A stretch of 64,000 nt of DNA from Myxococcota bacterium (GCA_963169045.1 CAUJDF010000002.1:1-64000); one strand, 5' to 3'; shown: positions 49,806 to 58,623, counted from the stretch's first letter. Notes: generated by a model from the letters alone, not told the origin. Translations and numbers: made by a program.

Positions 49806-51223
49806 CGCGGTCCTTGCGCTGGGCCCTCGCGGCCGCCGCCGGTCTGATCAACGGCGTCGCCTTCGTCTTCTGGGGCCCGGCGGCGCTCGTCGCCAACGTG
49901 CCGCTGCTGCTGGCGCTGCGGCACGCGCCGACGGCCTGGGAGCGGGCGGGGCTCGGCGGCCTCGTCGGCTTCCTCGGCGGCGTCCACATCTACGGCGTGC
50001 TCGATTATGGCTGGCTGCTGTTCTGGGGCTTCGCCGCCTATACCGCCAGCCAGATGGTCGTGTACGCCCTGCTCCTGCGATGGCTGTGGGGCCGCGTGGG
50101 GCCGTGGTTCGACGTGGCGCTGCCGGCGCTCGTGTGGACGCTGACCGAGTGGATGCGCACGGTCGGTCCGCTCTCGATGCCCGCGAGCTACGCCGGTTGC
50201 CTGGCCGACGTGCCGTGGGTCGGCCCGTGGCTGGCGCTCGCCCCCTTCACCGGCGGGCTCGGCGTCAGCACCGTCGTCGCGCTCGTCCAGAGCCTGCTGT
50301 TCCACGCGATCGCCCACCCGCGCACGCACCGCGCGCCCCTGCTGGCGTTTGCGGGCCTGGTCGTGGCGATGGGGGTCTGGGGCGCGCTCTCTCCGCCCGA
50401 CCTGGGCGGACGCGAGGTGACCGTCGCCGGCGTCCAGGGCGGCTTGCCCAACCACCGCTACGACACCGCGCGCGCCGATCCGGCGGCGCACCGCGAGAAC
50501 ATCCGGCTCTACGAGGCGCTGACGAAGCAGGCCTACGACGCCGGCGCCGACCTCGTCGTGTGGCCAGAGACCGCCGTGCGCGCGCCCGTGCTCGAGTCGG
50601 CGGCGCTGCGCGCGCGTCTCTTCCCGCCCGCCGGCGCGCGCAGCACCCTGCTCGCGGGCCTGCCCGTCGAGGAGCGTGGCGGCGTGCGACGCAACGCCGC
50701 CCTCGCCGTGGCCCCCGGCGGCCACGTCACCGGCGCGTACGCCAAGGTGCGCCTCGTCCCCGATCACGAGGCCATCTACACGCCGGGCGACGCCTGGCGG
50801 CCCCTGGATACCCCCGCGGGGCGGGTGGGCGTGCTCATCTGCCTCGAGTCGGTCTACCCGGAAGCCGGCCGCGCCGTCACCCTCGCCGGCGCCGAGCTGC
50901 TGGCGGTCATGAGCAACGACGCCGGCTTCAGGAAGAGCCCCATCGCGCAGCACATGACGAACCGCGCCATCGTGCAGGCCCTCGAGAACGGCCGCTGGCT
51001 CGTGCGCGTGGGACAGGCGGGCATCAGCACCCTGATCGACCCCCGCGGCCGTACGCACGCGCGTCTCGACCTGTTCGAGCACGGCCTGCTGACCGGGAGG
51101 GCGCGGCTGCGGAGCGATCTGACCTTCTACACGCGGTTCGGCGACTGGTGGATGGCCGTCTGCGGCGCGCTGCTCATCGTCGGCGCGCTCAGGCGGCGCG
51201 CCAGGACGTTGCCGACGACGTAG
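49802..51223 (+). CDS. lnt: Apolipoprotein N-acyltransferase-like enzyme
   Basis: The 473-residue protein has about six N-terminal membrane helices and a periplasmic nitrilase domain from about 205 to 440. The catalytic triad is visible: Glu256 in WPETA, Lys315 in YAKVRLVPDHE and Cys347 in LICLES. Lnt adds the third acyl chain to lipoproteins, in keeping with the many lipoproteins in this window. GTG start overlaps the upstream gene's stop. The last 97 bp overlap the end of the convergent exosortase gene, which is long for an overlap and suggests one C terminus may be variable. Confidence 0.85.
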   Translation: MTRSLRWALAAAAGLINGVAFVFWGPAALVANVPLLLALRHAPTAWERAGLGGLVGFLGGVHIYGVLDYGWLLFWGFAAYTASQMVVYALLLRWLWGRVGPWFDVALPALVWTLTEWMRTVGPLSMPASYAGCLADVPWVGPWLALAPFTGGLGVSTVVALVQSLLFHAIAHPRTHRAPLLAFAGLVVAMGVWGALSPPDLGGREVTVAGVQGGLPNHRYDTARADPAAHRENIRLYEALTKQAYDAGADLVVWPETAVRAPVLESAALRARLFPPAGARSTLLAGLPVEERGGVRRNAALAVAPGGHVTGAYAKVRLVPDHEAIYTPGDAWRPLDTPAGRVGVLICLESVYPEAGRAVTLAGAELLAVMSNDAGFRKSPIAQHMTNRAIVQALENGRWLVRVGQAGISTLIDPRGRTHARLDLFEHGLLTGRARLRSDLTFYTRFGDWWMAVCGALLIVGALRRRARTLPTT

Positions 51224-52071
51224 AGGAACCAGAACACGGGCAGGAAGAGCACGTACGCGCTGCCCGTGTGCCAGAAGCCCATCGCCAGGTCGTTCCCGCC
51301 GTAGTAGCCCATGAGGTAGATGGCGGCCACGCGCACGCCGTTGGCGAGCATGCTCACGGGGACGACGAGCAGACACAGCAGGACGCGACCCGCCATGCGC
51401 GGCTGCGTCGCCCAGGCGAAGATCAGCGTGTACATGGTCAGCGTGACGAGCATGTTCATGCCGCTGCAGGTCTCGTTGACCATCACGTAGTACTCGTAGG
51501 TGTAGATCGTCACGTCGTCCCACCACCGGACGGGCCAACCCGCGAGGTTCAGCAGCGTGTAGGCGATGGCCGCCGTCCAGGCCTGCAGCGGGTGATCGAG
51601 GGCGCGGAGGAAGTGCTCCCAGGGGAGCGCGAACCAGCCGAACAGCACCGGGAAGGACAGCGCCGTCGCGCGCTGCCAGCCGTGGGCGCCCCAGATCCAG
51701 GCGAAGACCGCCGGCGGCAGGGCGATGCCGCCGATCATCAGCGCCTCCCACTCGCCCCGAGCCAGGGCGAGCGCGGCGACCTGGACGAGCGCCAGCGCCA
51801 GCAGCGCGACGTCGGCGCCCCGCCGATCCGGGCGCGGCGCCGTCCACGCAGGCCGGCGACTCGCCAGCCACCCCAGCGCGACGCAGATGGGAAAGGTGAG
51901 CAGGCCGGCGGCGGCGCCGCCGAGGAGACCCTCGAGCCAGGTCTCGGCGATGAAAAAAAGCACCGGCAGGAAGGCGAGCGCGCCGAGCGCCGCGGTGGTG
52001 ACGGATTGGACGGACGACCAGCGCAGGCCCCCTTTGCCCGGCATGGCCGTCCCCGTGTCACCGGGGCTCAT
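51127..52071 (-). CDS. Exosortase (exosortase/archaeosortase family)
   Basis: The 314-residue protein has about eight hydrophobic helices and the three conserved catalytic residues of the family: Cys202 in VNETCSGMNML, Arg247 in MLANGVRVAAIYLMGY and His268 in GFWHTGSAY. Exosortases are transpeptidase-like enzymes that cut PEP-CTERM tails of exported proteins and are usually linked to exopolysaccharide genes; no such cluster is seen here. The gene directly upstream encodes a 71-aa PEP-CTERM protein (49-bp gap, same strand), a likely dedicated substrate. The subtype could not be assigned. Confidence 0.9.
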   Translation of the reverse strand: MSPGDTGTAMPGKGGLRWSSVQSVTTAALGALAFLPVLFFIAETWLEGLLGGAAAGLLTFPICVALGWLASRRPAWTAPRPDRRGADVALLALALVQVAALALARGEWEALMIGGIALPPAVFAWIWGAHGWQRATALSFPVLFGWFALPWEHFLRALDHPLQAWTAAIAYTLLNLAGWPVRWWDDVTIYTYEYYVMVNETCSGMNMLVTLTMYTLIFAWATQPRMAGRVLLCLLVVPVSMLANGVRVAAIYLMGYYGGNDLAMGFWHTGSAYVLFLPVFWFLYVVGNVLARRLSAPTMSSAPQTAIHQSPNRV

Positions 52072-52120
52072 GGGGTGCTCACCTCGCCTGCCGGTGTCGG
52101 CCGTTCAGGCGTGCGGGCGC

Positions 52121-52336
52121 TCAGGCCTCTTCGGTCGTCTCGCGACGCGCCGCCAGCGCCCGCCGAGCGAAGAACGCCCCCGGCAGCAGGCTGAACAACA
52201 TGAGCGCGTACACCTCGGGCTCCGGGCCGGCCCCGCCGCCGCCACCGCCGGGCGGGGCCCCACCACCACCGGCCCAGGCCGTCCCGCCGAGCAGCACGAC
52301 CGCGGCCACGGTCAGCCAACCGAGGGTCGATCGCAT
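52121..52336 (-). CDS. Very small PEP-CTERM protein (71 aa), probable exosortase substrate
   Basis: Strong AAGGAGG ribosome site and ATG at 52336. The peptide has a signal peptide (MRSTLGWLTVAAVVLLGGTA and WA, cleavage near 22), a Gly/Pro-only stretch (GGGGAPPGGGGGGAG), and a PEP-CTERM tail: PEPEVYALMLFSLLPGAFFA followed by a basic end RRALAARRE. After signal peptidase and exosortase cleavage the remaining product would be about 15-20 residues, nearly all glycine. It is the first gene of a probable two-gene operon with the exosortase. Confidence 0.82.
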   Translation of the reverse strand: MRSTLGWLTVAAVVLLGGTAWAGGGGAPPGGGGGGAGPEPEVYALMLFSLLPGAFFARRALAARRETTEEA

Positions 52337-52380
52337 CGTTCTGGCCTCCTTCGTCGCTACACCTGTAACGGCTAAGGAGA

Positions 52381-52409
52381 AAGATAACGGAATCCACGGA
52401 GAGTGTAAA
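52381..52409 (-). promoter_or_regulatory. Putative promoter of the PEP-CTERM/exosortase operon
   Basis: On the minus strand TTTACA (52409-52404) and TATCTT (52386-52381) lie 17 bp apart, close to sigma-70 consensus, about 45 bp before the ATG at 52336. The gap is unusually AT-rich for this genome. Confidence 0.45.
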
Positions 52410-52438
52410 CGCACACCAGCGGTGAAATATTCGGCACC

Positions 52439-53332
52439 TCAGGCGGGGCGGTCTCCGACGAGGCGCTCGAGCACCGCGACGATGCGCTCGCCGAGCTCCT
52501 TGACGTCGCCGCCCTCGGCCTTGCGGATGTACTTGGCGTTCTTCAGCTCGGCCAGCAGCGCCTTGAAGGGCTCGTCGCAGAGCACGCCCGAGAAGAAGAG
52601 GATCGGCGTGCGCTTGAGGCCGAAGCCGGCCTCGATGGCGCGCATGGCGAGCGCCGCCTCGCGCCCGTCCATGCCGGGCATGCGCACGTCGAGGACCACG
52701 AGGTCGGGCTTGTGGCCCGCGGCCGCTGAGCGCACGAAGTCCTCGAGGAAGGTGTTGCCGTCGGGCAGGTCGACGACCTCCCGGGCCAGCTTCTTCTCGA
52801 GGAGCAGGTCGCGGGTGACCTCGCGCAGGAACGTCGAGTCCTCGACGACGACCACGCGCCGCATCGCCCGGACGCCGCCGTCGCCGCTGTCGGCCTCGAT
52901 GCTGTCGCCCGGCGTCAGCGTCTCGACGGACTCGATCGGCGCCGGCGCCGACGGCGGCGTGATCAGCAGCGGCGCGATCATCGCCTGCGTCTGGGTGATC
53001 GCCGGCGGCGGCGTCGAGGCCGACGCAGGGCGCTCGGGCGGCGGTGCGGTGCGCTCCACGATGGGCGGCACCGCCATCTCGCGACGCACGACGCCGACGC
53101 GCGCCAGCGCCGGTCCGCCGGGGGCGATCGCCTGCTGCAGCGCGGTGGTCGACATGATCGCCGGCGGCGGCGTGCTGAGGCCCTTCAGACGGCGCTGCTC
53201 CTCGGCGCTCGCCACCTTCAGGCCGAGGCCGAGGCCACACAGTGTGCACGCGGTGAGGATGTAGTCGCCCTCGAGCGCCTGTTCGACGGGCACGTCCTGA
53301 CCGCACCCCGGGCAATAGCGGGTGGTCGCCAT
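52439..53332 (-). CDS. Zinc-ribbon receiver-domain protein
   Basis: The 297-residue protein combines an N-terminal zinc ribbon (YCPGCGQDVP and CTLCGLGLG, four Cys), a Pro/Ala/Thr-rich linker (about 50-155) and a C-terminal receiver domain. The receiver has VVVVEDSTFLREV and the phospho-acceptor Asp215 in VVLDVRMPGMDG. No DNA-binding output domain follows. ATG at 53332 overlaps the stop of the preceding receiver gene (TGATG). The two receivers are clearly paralogous (both contain an AMRAIE helix and PILFF/PILFY strand), but here the Asp is intact. Confidence 0.8.
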   Translation of the reverse strand: MATTRYCPGCGQDVPVEQALEGDYILTACTLCGLGLGLKVASAEEQRRLKGLSTPPPAIMSTTALQQAIAPGGPALARVGVVRREMAVPPIVERTAPPPERPASASTPPPAITQTQAMIAPLLITPPSAPAPIESVETLTPGDSIEADSGDGGVRAMRRVVVVEDSTFLREVTRDLLLEKKLAREVVDLPDGNTFLEDFVRSAAAGHKPDLVVLDVRMPGMDGREAALAMRAIEAGFGLKRTPILFFSGVLCDEPFKALLAELKNAKYIRKAEGGDVKELGERIVAVLERLVGDRPA

Positions 53333-53763
53333 CACGCCCCTCCGAGCTTCGCCAGGAGGCGCTTGACCGCGATCGCCAGGCGCTTCGCCAGCTCCTCGGT
53401 CGGCAGGTCCGCCGCCTTCTGGAGGTGCACGGCGCGCCCGAGGCGCGACAGGAAGCCGCGCAGCTCGTCGTCGGCGGGCGCCGTCGTGTAGAACAGGATC
53501 GGCACCGGCGGCTGGCCGAGGCCCTTCTCGATGGCGCGCATGGCCTGTGCCGCCGCGCGTCCGTCGAGCGGACCGAGCCCCACCTCGAGCACCGACAGCA
53601 CCGGCGGCTTCCTGGCCTTCGCCAGGCGCGCGTACACGCTCACGAGCTTCGTGCCGGAATCGCACCAGACCACCTCGGGCCCGGCCTCGGCACGCAGCGC
53701 CTCGATCGTGCGCTCGCCGAGCTTTGTGTCGGCGTCGGCGAGCAGCATGCGTCCTTCGGCCAC
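53332..53763 (-). CDS. Degenerate receiver-domain protein (phospho-acceptor Asp replaced by Glu)
   Basis: The 143-residue protein is a stand-alone receiver-like domain. Aligned with its downstream paralogue, LDVRMPGMDG corresponds to LEVGLGPLDG, so the phosphorylatable Asp is Glu (about residue 60). This may mimic the phosphorylated state. ADADTK replaces the usual acidic DD pair at the start. GTG at 53763 (GGAGG 7 bp upstream) is used; ATG at 53748 with AAGGA is an equally good start. It sits between the DUF4388-type protein (23-bp gap upstream) and the coupled zinc-ribbon receiver, all on one strand. Confidence 0.72.
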   Translation of the reverse strand: MAEGRMLLADADTKLGERTIEALRAEAGPEVVWCDSGTKLVSVYARLAKARKPPVLSVLEVGLGPLDGRAAAQAMRAIEKGLGQPPVPILFYTTAPADDELRGFLSRLGRAVHLQKAADLPTEELAKRLAIAVKRLLAKLGGA

Positions 53764-53786
53764 TTCCGCCTCCTCGACCGCCCGCC

Positions 53787-56300
53787 TCAGTGGGACTGGT
53801 TCGCGATCGTCCGGATCATCATCGTGCCGTTGACGGCGAGGTGCGCGAGCAACGGCGCGGCCAGCCCGCCGGACCGCCACGCCAGCACGGCGTACGCGCC
53901 GCCCGCGAACGCGCCGATCTGCGCCACGTCGCGCAGGGCGTCGGCGGACGGCTGCCCGAAGATGTGCATGTACGTCAGGTGGTAGACGCCGAACAGCGCC
54001 GCCGTGAGCGCCACGCCGGCCGCCGGCTCGCCCAGGTTGCGCGTCAGCGTCCGGCAGAGGAACCAGATGAAGAACACCTGCTCGGCCAGCACGTGGAAGA
54101 ACGTCATGCCGAGGACGGTGGCCGGCGGCGAGAGCACCACCTGCACCGGTGACAGGAAGCCGACCGCAACGCCGTAGGGGAGCGCGGCGAAGACCCAGCT
54201 CGCGTTCGGCCCGAAGATCTGGAGATCCTTGGGCTTCTGGCGCGCGATCGCGAAGACGCCGATCAGGCCGATGAGCAGGAGCGCGCCGCGCCGGGCCCAC
54301 CACCAGAAGTCGCTCGAGAAGTAGAAGTACTCCTGGTTGCCGATCCGCTGCTGCTCCGGCGGCACCATGCGCGCCTTCGGATCGACCGCCACCTCGCCCG
54401 TGAGCGACCGGGGCACGGAGGCGCCGGCGCTCACCAGGTCGGGGTACTCGGTGGCGCCGCCGGGAACGAAGTTCGCGGCATAGAACAGGCCGCCGATCAA
54501 CAGAAAGGCGACGACGAGCGACTGCAGGACCGGGCCGCCGACGCTGATCGTCACGTTGCTGCGGCGCGACGCGTTGATGTCGCGGGTGAAGATCAGGCGG
54601 AGCTCGCTCTGCGCCTCGCTGTTGTTCGGGTTGAGCTCGACCGCCTTGCGGAGGTTGGCCTCGGCCTCCTGCATGGTGCCGGCGAGCCGGTAGATCTTGC
54701 CGATGGTCAGGTAGGCCTGGTCGAGGTCGCTGGCGAGCTTGAGCGCGCGCTCCGCCTGCCGGACCGCCTCGCGCGCCGCGGTCGTGTCGCGGTTGCTGGC
54801 CAGGAACTGCGCCCAGCCGAGCTGCACGTAGACCATCGGCTCGTCGGCCATGCGCTCGGCGGCGCGCACGAAGCACTCGCGCGCCTCGGCGTACCTCTGG
54901 GCCGTGAGCAGCGCCCGGCCACGGCCGAGGAAGTGGTCGTACTCGAGCCGCTGGCGCGCCTCCGGCTGCTCGAAGTCGAGCCCGAGCATGAGCGCGCGGT
55001 CGTACATCGCCCGCTCGTCGGGATCGGCGAGCGTCTGCGCCGCCTGGTCGAGGAGCTGCTTGATGCGTTCGCGCAGGCGCGTCACCGCGGGGCTGTCGCC
55101 GGGCACGGCGAGCGCGCCGAGCTTGTCCAGACGCTCCTGGTAGGCGGCCTGCACCTTCGCCGTCTCATCGCTCCGGCCGACGCCGAGCACCTGGAAGCGG
55201 TCGAGCCCCTGCAACCGGGCCAGCGTCTCTTCGAGGTCGGCGATCGACTCCTCGCCGACGGCGATGACGCCCAGCTTGAGCAGGGTGAGGAGGCGCAGGC
55301 GCGTCTCCTCGGTCGTCAGCTTCAGCGTGCGCGCGATCTTCGGCAGCACGCCGCCGAGCGGCTGCGGCTGACGCAGCGCCTCGACCACCTGCCGGTCGTC
55401 GTCGGTCAGCGCCCGCGCCCAGTCCTCGTCGAGCGCCCGCGCGCGCGTCTGCAGGACGGGATCGCCGTAGGCCTTCAGCTCCTCGGCCACCTCGGTCGGC
55501 GCGAGCGACGCGTGCAGACCGGCCTCGACGATCTCGCGGGGATCCGCGAAGAGGAGGATGTCCTCCTGGGCGGCCGTGTCGTCGGAGACGAAGTGGAACG
55601 TGCCGGCGTGCTGGCGGAACGCGCGCAGCAGGCGCTCCATCGCCTGCTTCGCCAGCGTGCGGTGCAGGTCGCGCGGCGAGATCGCGTCGATGGCGACGAG
55701 CGCCGAGCCGATGCGCGAGCCCTTCTGCCGGCGGATCTCGACGGCCTGGTCGAACGTGTCGCGGTTGATGAGGCCCTGGTCGATGAGCAGCGCCCCGAGC
55801 TGCTCCTCGGCCACGTTCGACATGGCGTTCACGGGCATGCCGGAACGGAAGATGATGACCTGGTCGCCCTTGCGGTCGGGGCTGGCGAGGAAGAGGCGCC
55901 CGGTGCGCTTCTCTTTGAGGAGCCGGATGAACACCTCGGCGAGCGCGATGCGGTCGAGGGTGCCCGCCAGGTCGGGGCGCGGCCGGATGGGGTTGTGGTC
56001 GACGTGGAACTCGAGCGGCAGCACCTCGCGGAAGACGGCCTCGAACTCGAGGAGCTCGCCGAGCGCCTGAGGGAGCTGGCCGTTCTTGCAGATGCGATCG
56101 GTGCGGAAGAGGCGCCCCTGCCGGATGAGGTTCTGGAGCGTGGCGTAGGGGATCGGCCCCAGCGAGAGGCCTGTGCGGTCGGTCAGCTCGTAGCGATCGT
56201 CGAGGCGTGCCAGCGGTTGGTTCGTCGGATGCGGCGCGAGCCGCTCGGCGGAATCCCCCGGGCGAAATTCTCCGGCCACGCTGACTCCCTCTCCTGCCAT
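53787..56300 (-). CDS. DUF4388/TPR protein with C-terminal CPBP-like intramembrane protease domain
   Basis: The 837-residue protein has a GYF_2-like beginning (YELTDRTGLSLGPIPYATLQ), a DUF4388-type region (TGRLFLASPDRKGDQVIIF, then EEQLGALLIDQGLI) and a J-domain-like segment (FQVLGVGRSDETAKVQAAY). TPR repeats follow (about 470-600), then several membrane helices (from about 608) ending in a CPBP/Abi-type domain. Of the CPBP motifs, FGVYH (F-x-x-x-H) and HLAVN are present, while the first motif reads EQVFFI in place of E-E-x-x-x-R. Proteolytic activity is therefore uncertain. ATG at 56300 is preferred over ATG at 56360, whose added residues look non-coding. Likely co-expressed with the two receivers. 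Confidence 0.78.
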   Translation of the reverse strand: MAGEGVSVAGEFRPGDSAERLAPHPTNQPLARLDDRYELTDRTGLSLGPIPYATLQNLIRQGRLFRTDRICKNGQLPQALGELLEFEAVFREVLPLEFHVDHNPIRPRPDLAGTLDRIALAEVFIRLLKEKRTGRLFLASPDRKGDQVIIFRSGMPVNAMSNVAEEQLGALLIDQGLINRDTFDQAVEIRRQKGSRIGSALVAIDAISPRDLHRTLAKQAMERLLRAFRQHAGTFHFVSDDTAAQEDILLFADPREIVEAGLHASLAPTEVAEELKAYGDPVLQTRARALDEDWARALTDDDRQVVEALRQPQPLGGVLPKIARTLKLTTEETRLRLLTLLKLGVIAVGEESIADLEETLARLQGLDRFQVLGVGRSDETAKVQAAYQERLDKLGALAVPGDSPAVTRLRERIKQLLDQAAQTLADPDERAMYDRALMLGLDFEQPEARQRLEYDHFLGRGRALLTAQRYAEARECFVRAAERMADEPMVYVQLGWAQFLASNRDTTAAREAVRQAERALKLASDLDQAYLTIGKIYRLAGTMQEAEANLRKAVELNPNNSEAQSELRLIFTRDINASRRSNVTISVGGPVLQSLVVAFLLIGGLFYAANFVPGGATEYPDLVSAGASVPRSLTGEVAVDPKARMVPPEQQRIGNQEYFYFSSDFWWWARRGALLLIGLIGVFAIARQKPKDLQIFGPNASWVFAALPYGVAVGFLSPVQVVLSPPATVLGMTFFHVLAEQVFFIWFLCRTLTRNLGEPAAGVALTAALFGVYHLTYMHIFGQPSADALRDVAQIGAFAGGAYAVLAWRSGGLAAPLLAHLAVNGTMMIRTIANQSH

Positions 56301-56414
56301 CCCGCCGCGCGTGGCGCGCGCCGACGGACTGCGGCCCCACTCCGCCGTCCGGCTTGGCATCGTAACCTGAGTCTATGGGCTGACCAATGAATTCGCCATG
56401 ATGGAGGTGGTCCC

Positions 56415-57074
56415 GTGCTCCCCCACGACCCGATCGAACTCACTGTCGAGCTGCCCGGGGGTCCCCTGAGGCTGGCGCGTCCACGTGACCCGAACGCGCT
56501 GGTCGACGCGGTGGCCGACCTCGACGCCGACGAGAAGCTCCCCTACTGGGCGGACGTCTGGCCGTCGGCGCTGGGGTTGGCGGAGGCGATCGCGGCGGGC
56601 GACGTGCCCGTGGCCGGGCGCGCGACGCTCGAGCTCGGGGCGGGCCTCGGCCTGGTGAGCCTCGCCGCGGCGCGCGCGGGCGCGCGGTCGTGCCTCGCCA
56701 CCGACTGGTACGCCGAGGCGCTCGCGTACGCGGCCGAGAGCGCGCGGCGCAACGGCCTGACGGTCGAGACGGCGCCGCTCGATTGGCGCGCGCCGCCGCC
56801 GGGCCTGCGGGCCGACGTGGTGCTGGCCGCGGACGTGCTGTACGAACGCCGCAACGCCGAGCCGGTGGCGCGGGCGCTCGAGGCGCTCGTGGCGGAGGGC
56901 GGCGAGGCCTGGATCGCCGATCCCGGCCGGCGCTACGTGGACGAGTTCTTCGGCGCGCTCGCGGGCTGGGCGGCGACGCGCGCTTCGCGGCGGGTGACGA
57001 GCCCGCACCTGCCGGCGACGATGCGGGCGGGCATGGACGTGCTGCTCTACCGCCTGCGGCGCGTCAGTTCCTAG
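56415..57074 (+). CDS. Class I SAM-dependent methyltransferase (METTL/lysine-methyltransferase-like)
   Basis: The 219-residue protein has the SAM-binding motif I TLELGAGLGLVSLAAARAGA, an acidic loop ATDWY and a post-I region VLAADVLYERRNAEP, in the order seen in family-16 methyltransferases (ETF-beta or VCP lysine methyltransferase-like). The N-terminal PYWADVW segment is also typical of that group. It starts with GTG after GGAGGTGG and converges with the HAMP protein (11-bp overlap). Substrate is unknown, probably a protein. Confidence 0.83.
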   Translation: MLPHDPIELTVELPGGPLRLARPRDPNALVDAVADLDADEKLPYWADVWPSALGLAEAIAAGDVPVAGRATLELGAGLGLVSLAAARAGARSCLATDWYAEALAYAAESARRNGLTVETAPLDWRAPPPGLRADVVLAADVLYERRNAEPVARALEALVAEGGEAWIADPGRRYVDEFFGALAGWAATRASRRVTSPHLPATMRAGMDVLLYRLRRVSS

Positions 57075-57741
57075 CGGTCGGCTCGACGGTGTCTTCGTCG
57101 GGGAGCAGCAGCCAGCCGCGCTTCTTCTCGATGAGGGCGCGGATCGGGGCGAGGTCCTCGTCGAGGGCGGCGGCGAGGTCGGCGCCGTCGGGACGGGCGC
57201 GCAGCGCCTCGAGCCGGACCTCGGCCCGGTTGAGGACGCGCTGCAGCGCCTCGACCTCCGCCGTGCGATCGGCGCGCAGCGTCTCGGCCATCTCGTTGAT
57301 GTGGTTGTAGAGATTCTGGAACTCGTCGCCGCGGCGCAGCGGGCGCGCGTGCACGGCGCGGCCGTCCTTGATGCGGCGGATGTAGCGATCCATCACGTAC
57401 AGCGGGCCGACGATGCGGTGCGTGGCCAGGATGCCCACCACGAACAGCGTCGACACGAGCGCCAGCCAGAAGCCCACCAGGACGAGCAGGACCTTGCGAT
57501 CCTCGGCGAGCAGTTGCGCCTGCATGTCGGCGGCGAAGGCCGGATCCGCGAGCGCCAGCTCGCTGTTCTCCACGAACGCCAGCTCGCTGTTCTGCCGGAC
57601 CTCGTCGTAGAAGAACGCCTCCATCGTGCCGAAGAGCACCCCGCCCGCGAGCACGATCGCCAGCGTGTACTTGAGCTGAAAGCGCCGATCGAGCAGCAGG
57701 TTGCGCAGGCTGCGCTTGTAGCGCGGGCGATCCTGGGACAT
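57064..57741 (-). CDS. HAMP-domain membrane protein
   Basis: A 225-residue protein with two membrane helices (about 25-45 and 85-105) flanking a ~40-residue external loop. A HAMP-like linker follows (RIVGPLYVMDRYIRRIKDGR, then RRGDEFQNLYNHINEMAETL) and a helical tail with no kinase or methyl-accepting domain. It may be a signalling adaptor or a reduced chemoreceptor-like protein. ATG at 57741 starts with a basic cytosolic part (RYKRSLRNLLLDRRF). It lies 35 bp downstream of the HEAT-repeat gene on the same strand. Confidence 0.75.
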   Translation of the reverse strand: MSQDRPRYKRSLRNLLLDRRFQLKYTLAIVLAGGVLFGTMEAFFYDEVRQNSELAFVENSELALADPAFAADMQAQLLAEDRKVLLVLVGFWLALVSTLFVVGILATHRIVGPLYVMDRYIRRIKDGRAVHARPLRRGDEFQNLYNHINEMAETLRADRTAEVEALQRVLNRAEVRLEALRARPDGADLAAALDEDLAPIRALIEKKRGWLLLPDEDTVEPTARN

Positions 57742-57776
57742 CGCGTCACCTCTCCACGGGACCGCCCCGGCCGGCT

Positions 57777-58583
57777 TCAGAGCCGGTCGAGGTAGTCCGA
57801 GAACCCTTCGTAGACCACCGGCACGAGCGCCCCGAGGCACTCGCGCGCGTTCTGATCGGCGGCGGCGGCGCTCGCCGTCGGCGAGCCGAGGTCGATCTCC
57901 GCTCGCTGCGTCGCCGAGCCGCGCAGCGCCCGCAGGCGCAGGTCGTAGACCGACTGGAAGACCTCGCAGCGTACCTTCGTCGTCGTCGGCGAGCGCAGCA
58001 CCGTGCGCGCGACCCGCAGCTTCAGCTCCACGCCCGGCAGCCGGCCGGCCTCGACCTCGGCGCGCGGATCGGGCCCGTCGGACGCCGCCGTCCCCGCGAG
58101 ATCGAGCGCGCGCCCGAGCACGACGCGGCGGTCGCCGGCGCAACGCTCGAGCACGCGCGTCCGCACGAAGCCGGCGGTGGCCGCGTCCTCGCCGGACACC
58201 TCGACGGCGACGAAGACGCGCTTCGCCTCGCACTTCGACGGGCCCCCGAGGCCGGCGAGCGCGCCGTCGGCGGCCTTGCGGACGAAGGCCTCGGCGTCGG
58301 TGCGCAGCCGGCAGAGGTCGGGGATCGTGTCGGCGTTGCGATGCCGCCCGAGCGCGTTGACGGCGGCGGCGCGCACCAGCGGGTGCGGATCGCCGAGCGC
58401 GGCGATCAACGTGCGGAGGGCGTCGGGTCCCTGCACCTGCCCGAGCGCGGTCGCCGCCTTGAGCCGCACCTTGTAGTTCTCGCTGCGGAGGAGCGCGTCG
58501 GCGAGCGCGTCCACGTTGGCGGCGCCGGCGCCGGCCACCCCGAAGGCCAGGGTGGCCAGTACGGTGGCCACGAGGCGCCGCAT
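57777..58583 (-). CDS. Exported HEAT-repeat protein
   Basis: The 268-residue protein has a signal peptide (1-21, AGAGAA) and two to three HEAT repeats of about 32 residues: DALLRSENYKVRLKAATALG, DALRTLIAALGDPHPLVRAA and IPDLCRLRTDAEAFVRKAAD. A second domain (about 120-268) follows with strands and an ending YEGFSDYLDRL. Repeats of this kind mediate protein contacts in the periplasm. The start is ATG at 58583 (GTG directly before it is possible). Downstream is the HAMP protein (35-bp gap). No enzymatic motif was seen. Confidence 0.75.
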   Translation of the reverse strand: MRRLVATVLATLAFGVAGAGAANVDALADALLRSENYKVRLKAATALGQVQGPDALRTLIAALGDPHPLVRAAAVNALGRHRNADTIPDLCRLRTDAEAFVRKAADGALAGLGGPSKCEAKRVFVAVEVSGEDAATAGFVRTRVLERCAGDRRVVLGRALDLAGTAASDGPDPRAEVEAGRLPGVELKLRVARTVLRSPTTTKVRCEVFQSVYDLRLRALRGSATQRAEIDLGSPTASAAAADQNARECLGALVPVVYEGFSDYLDRL

Positions 58584-58623
58584 CACGCGCGCGGCCCGAC
58601 GGCGGGACTTCGGCGGCGGACCA

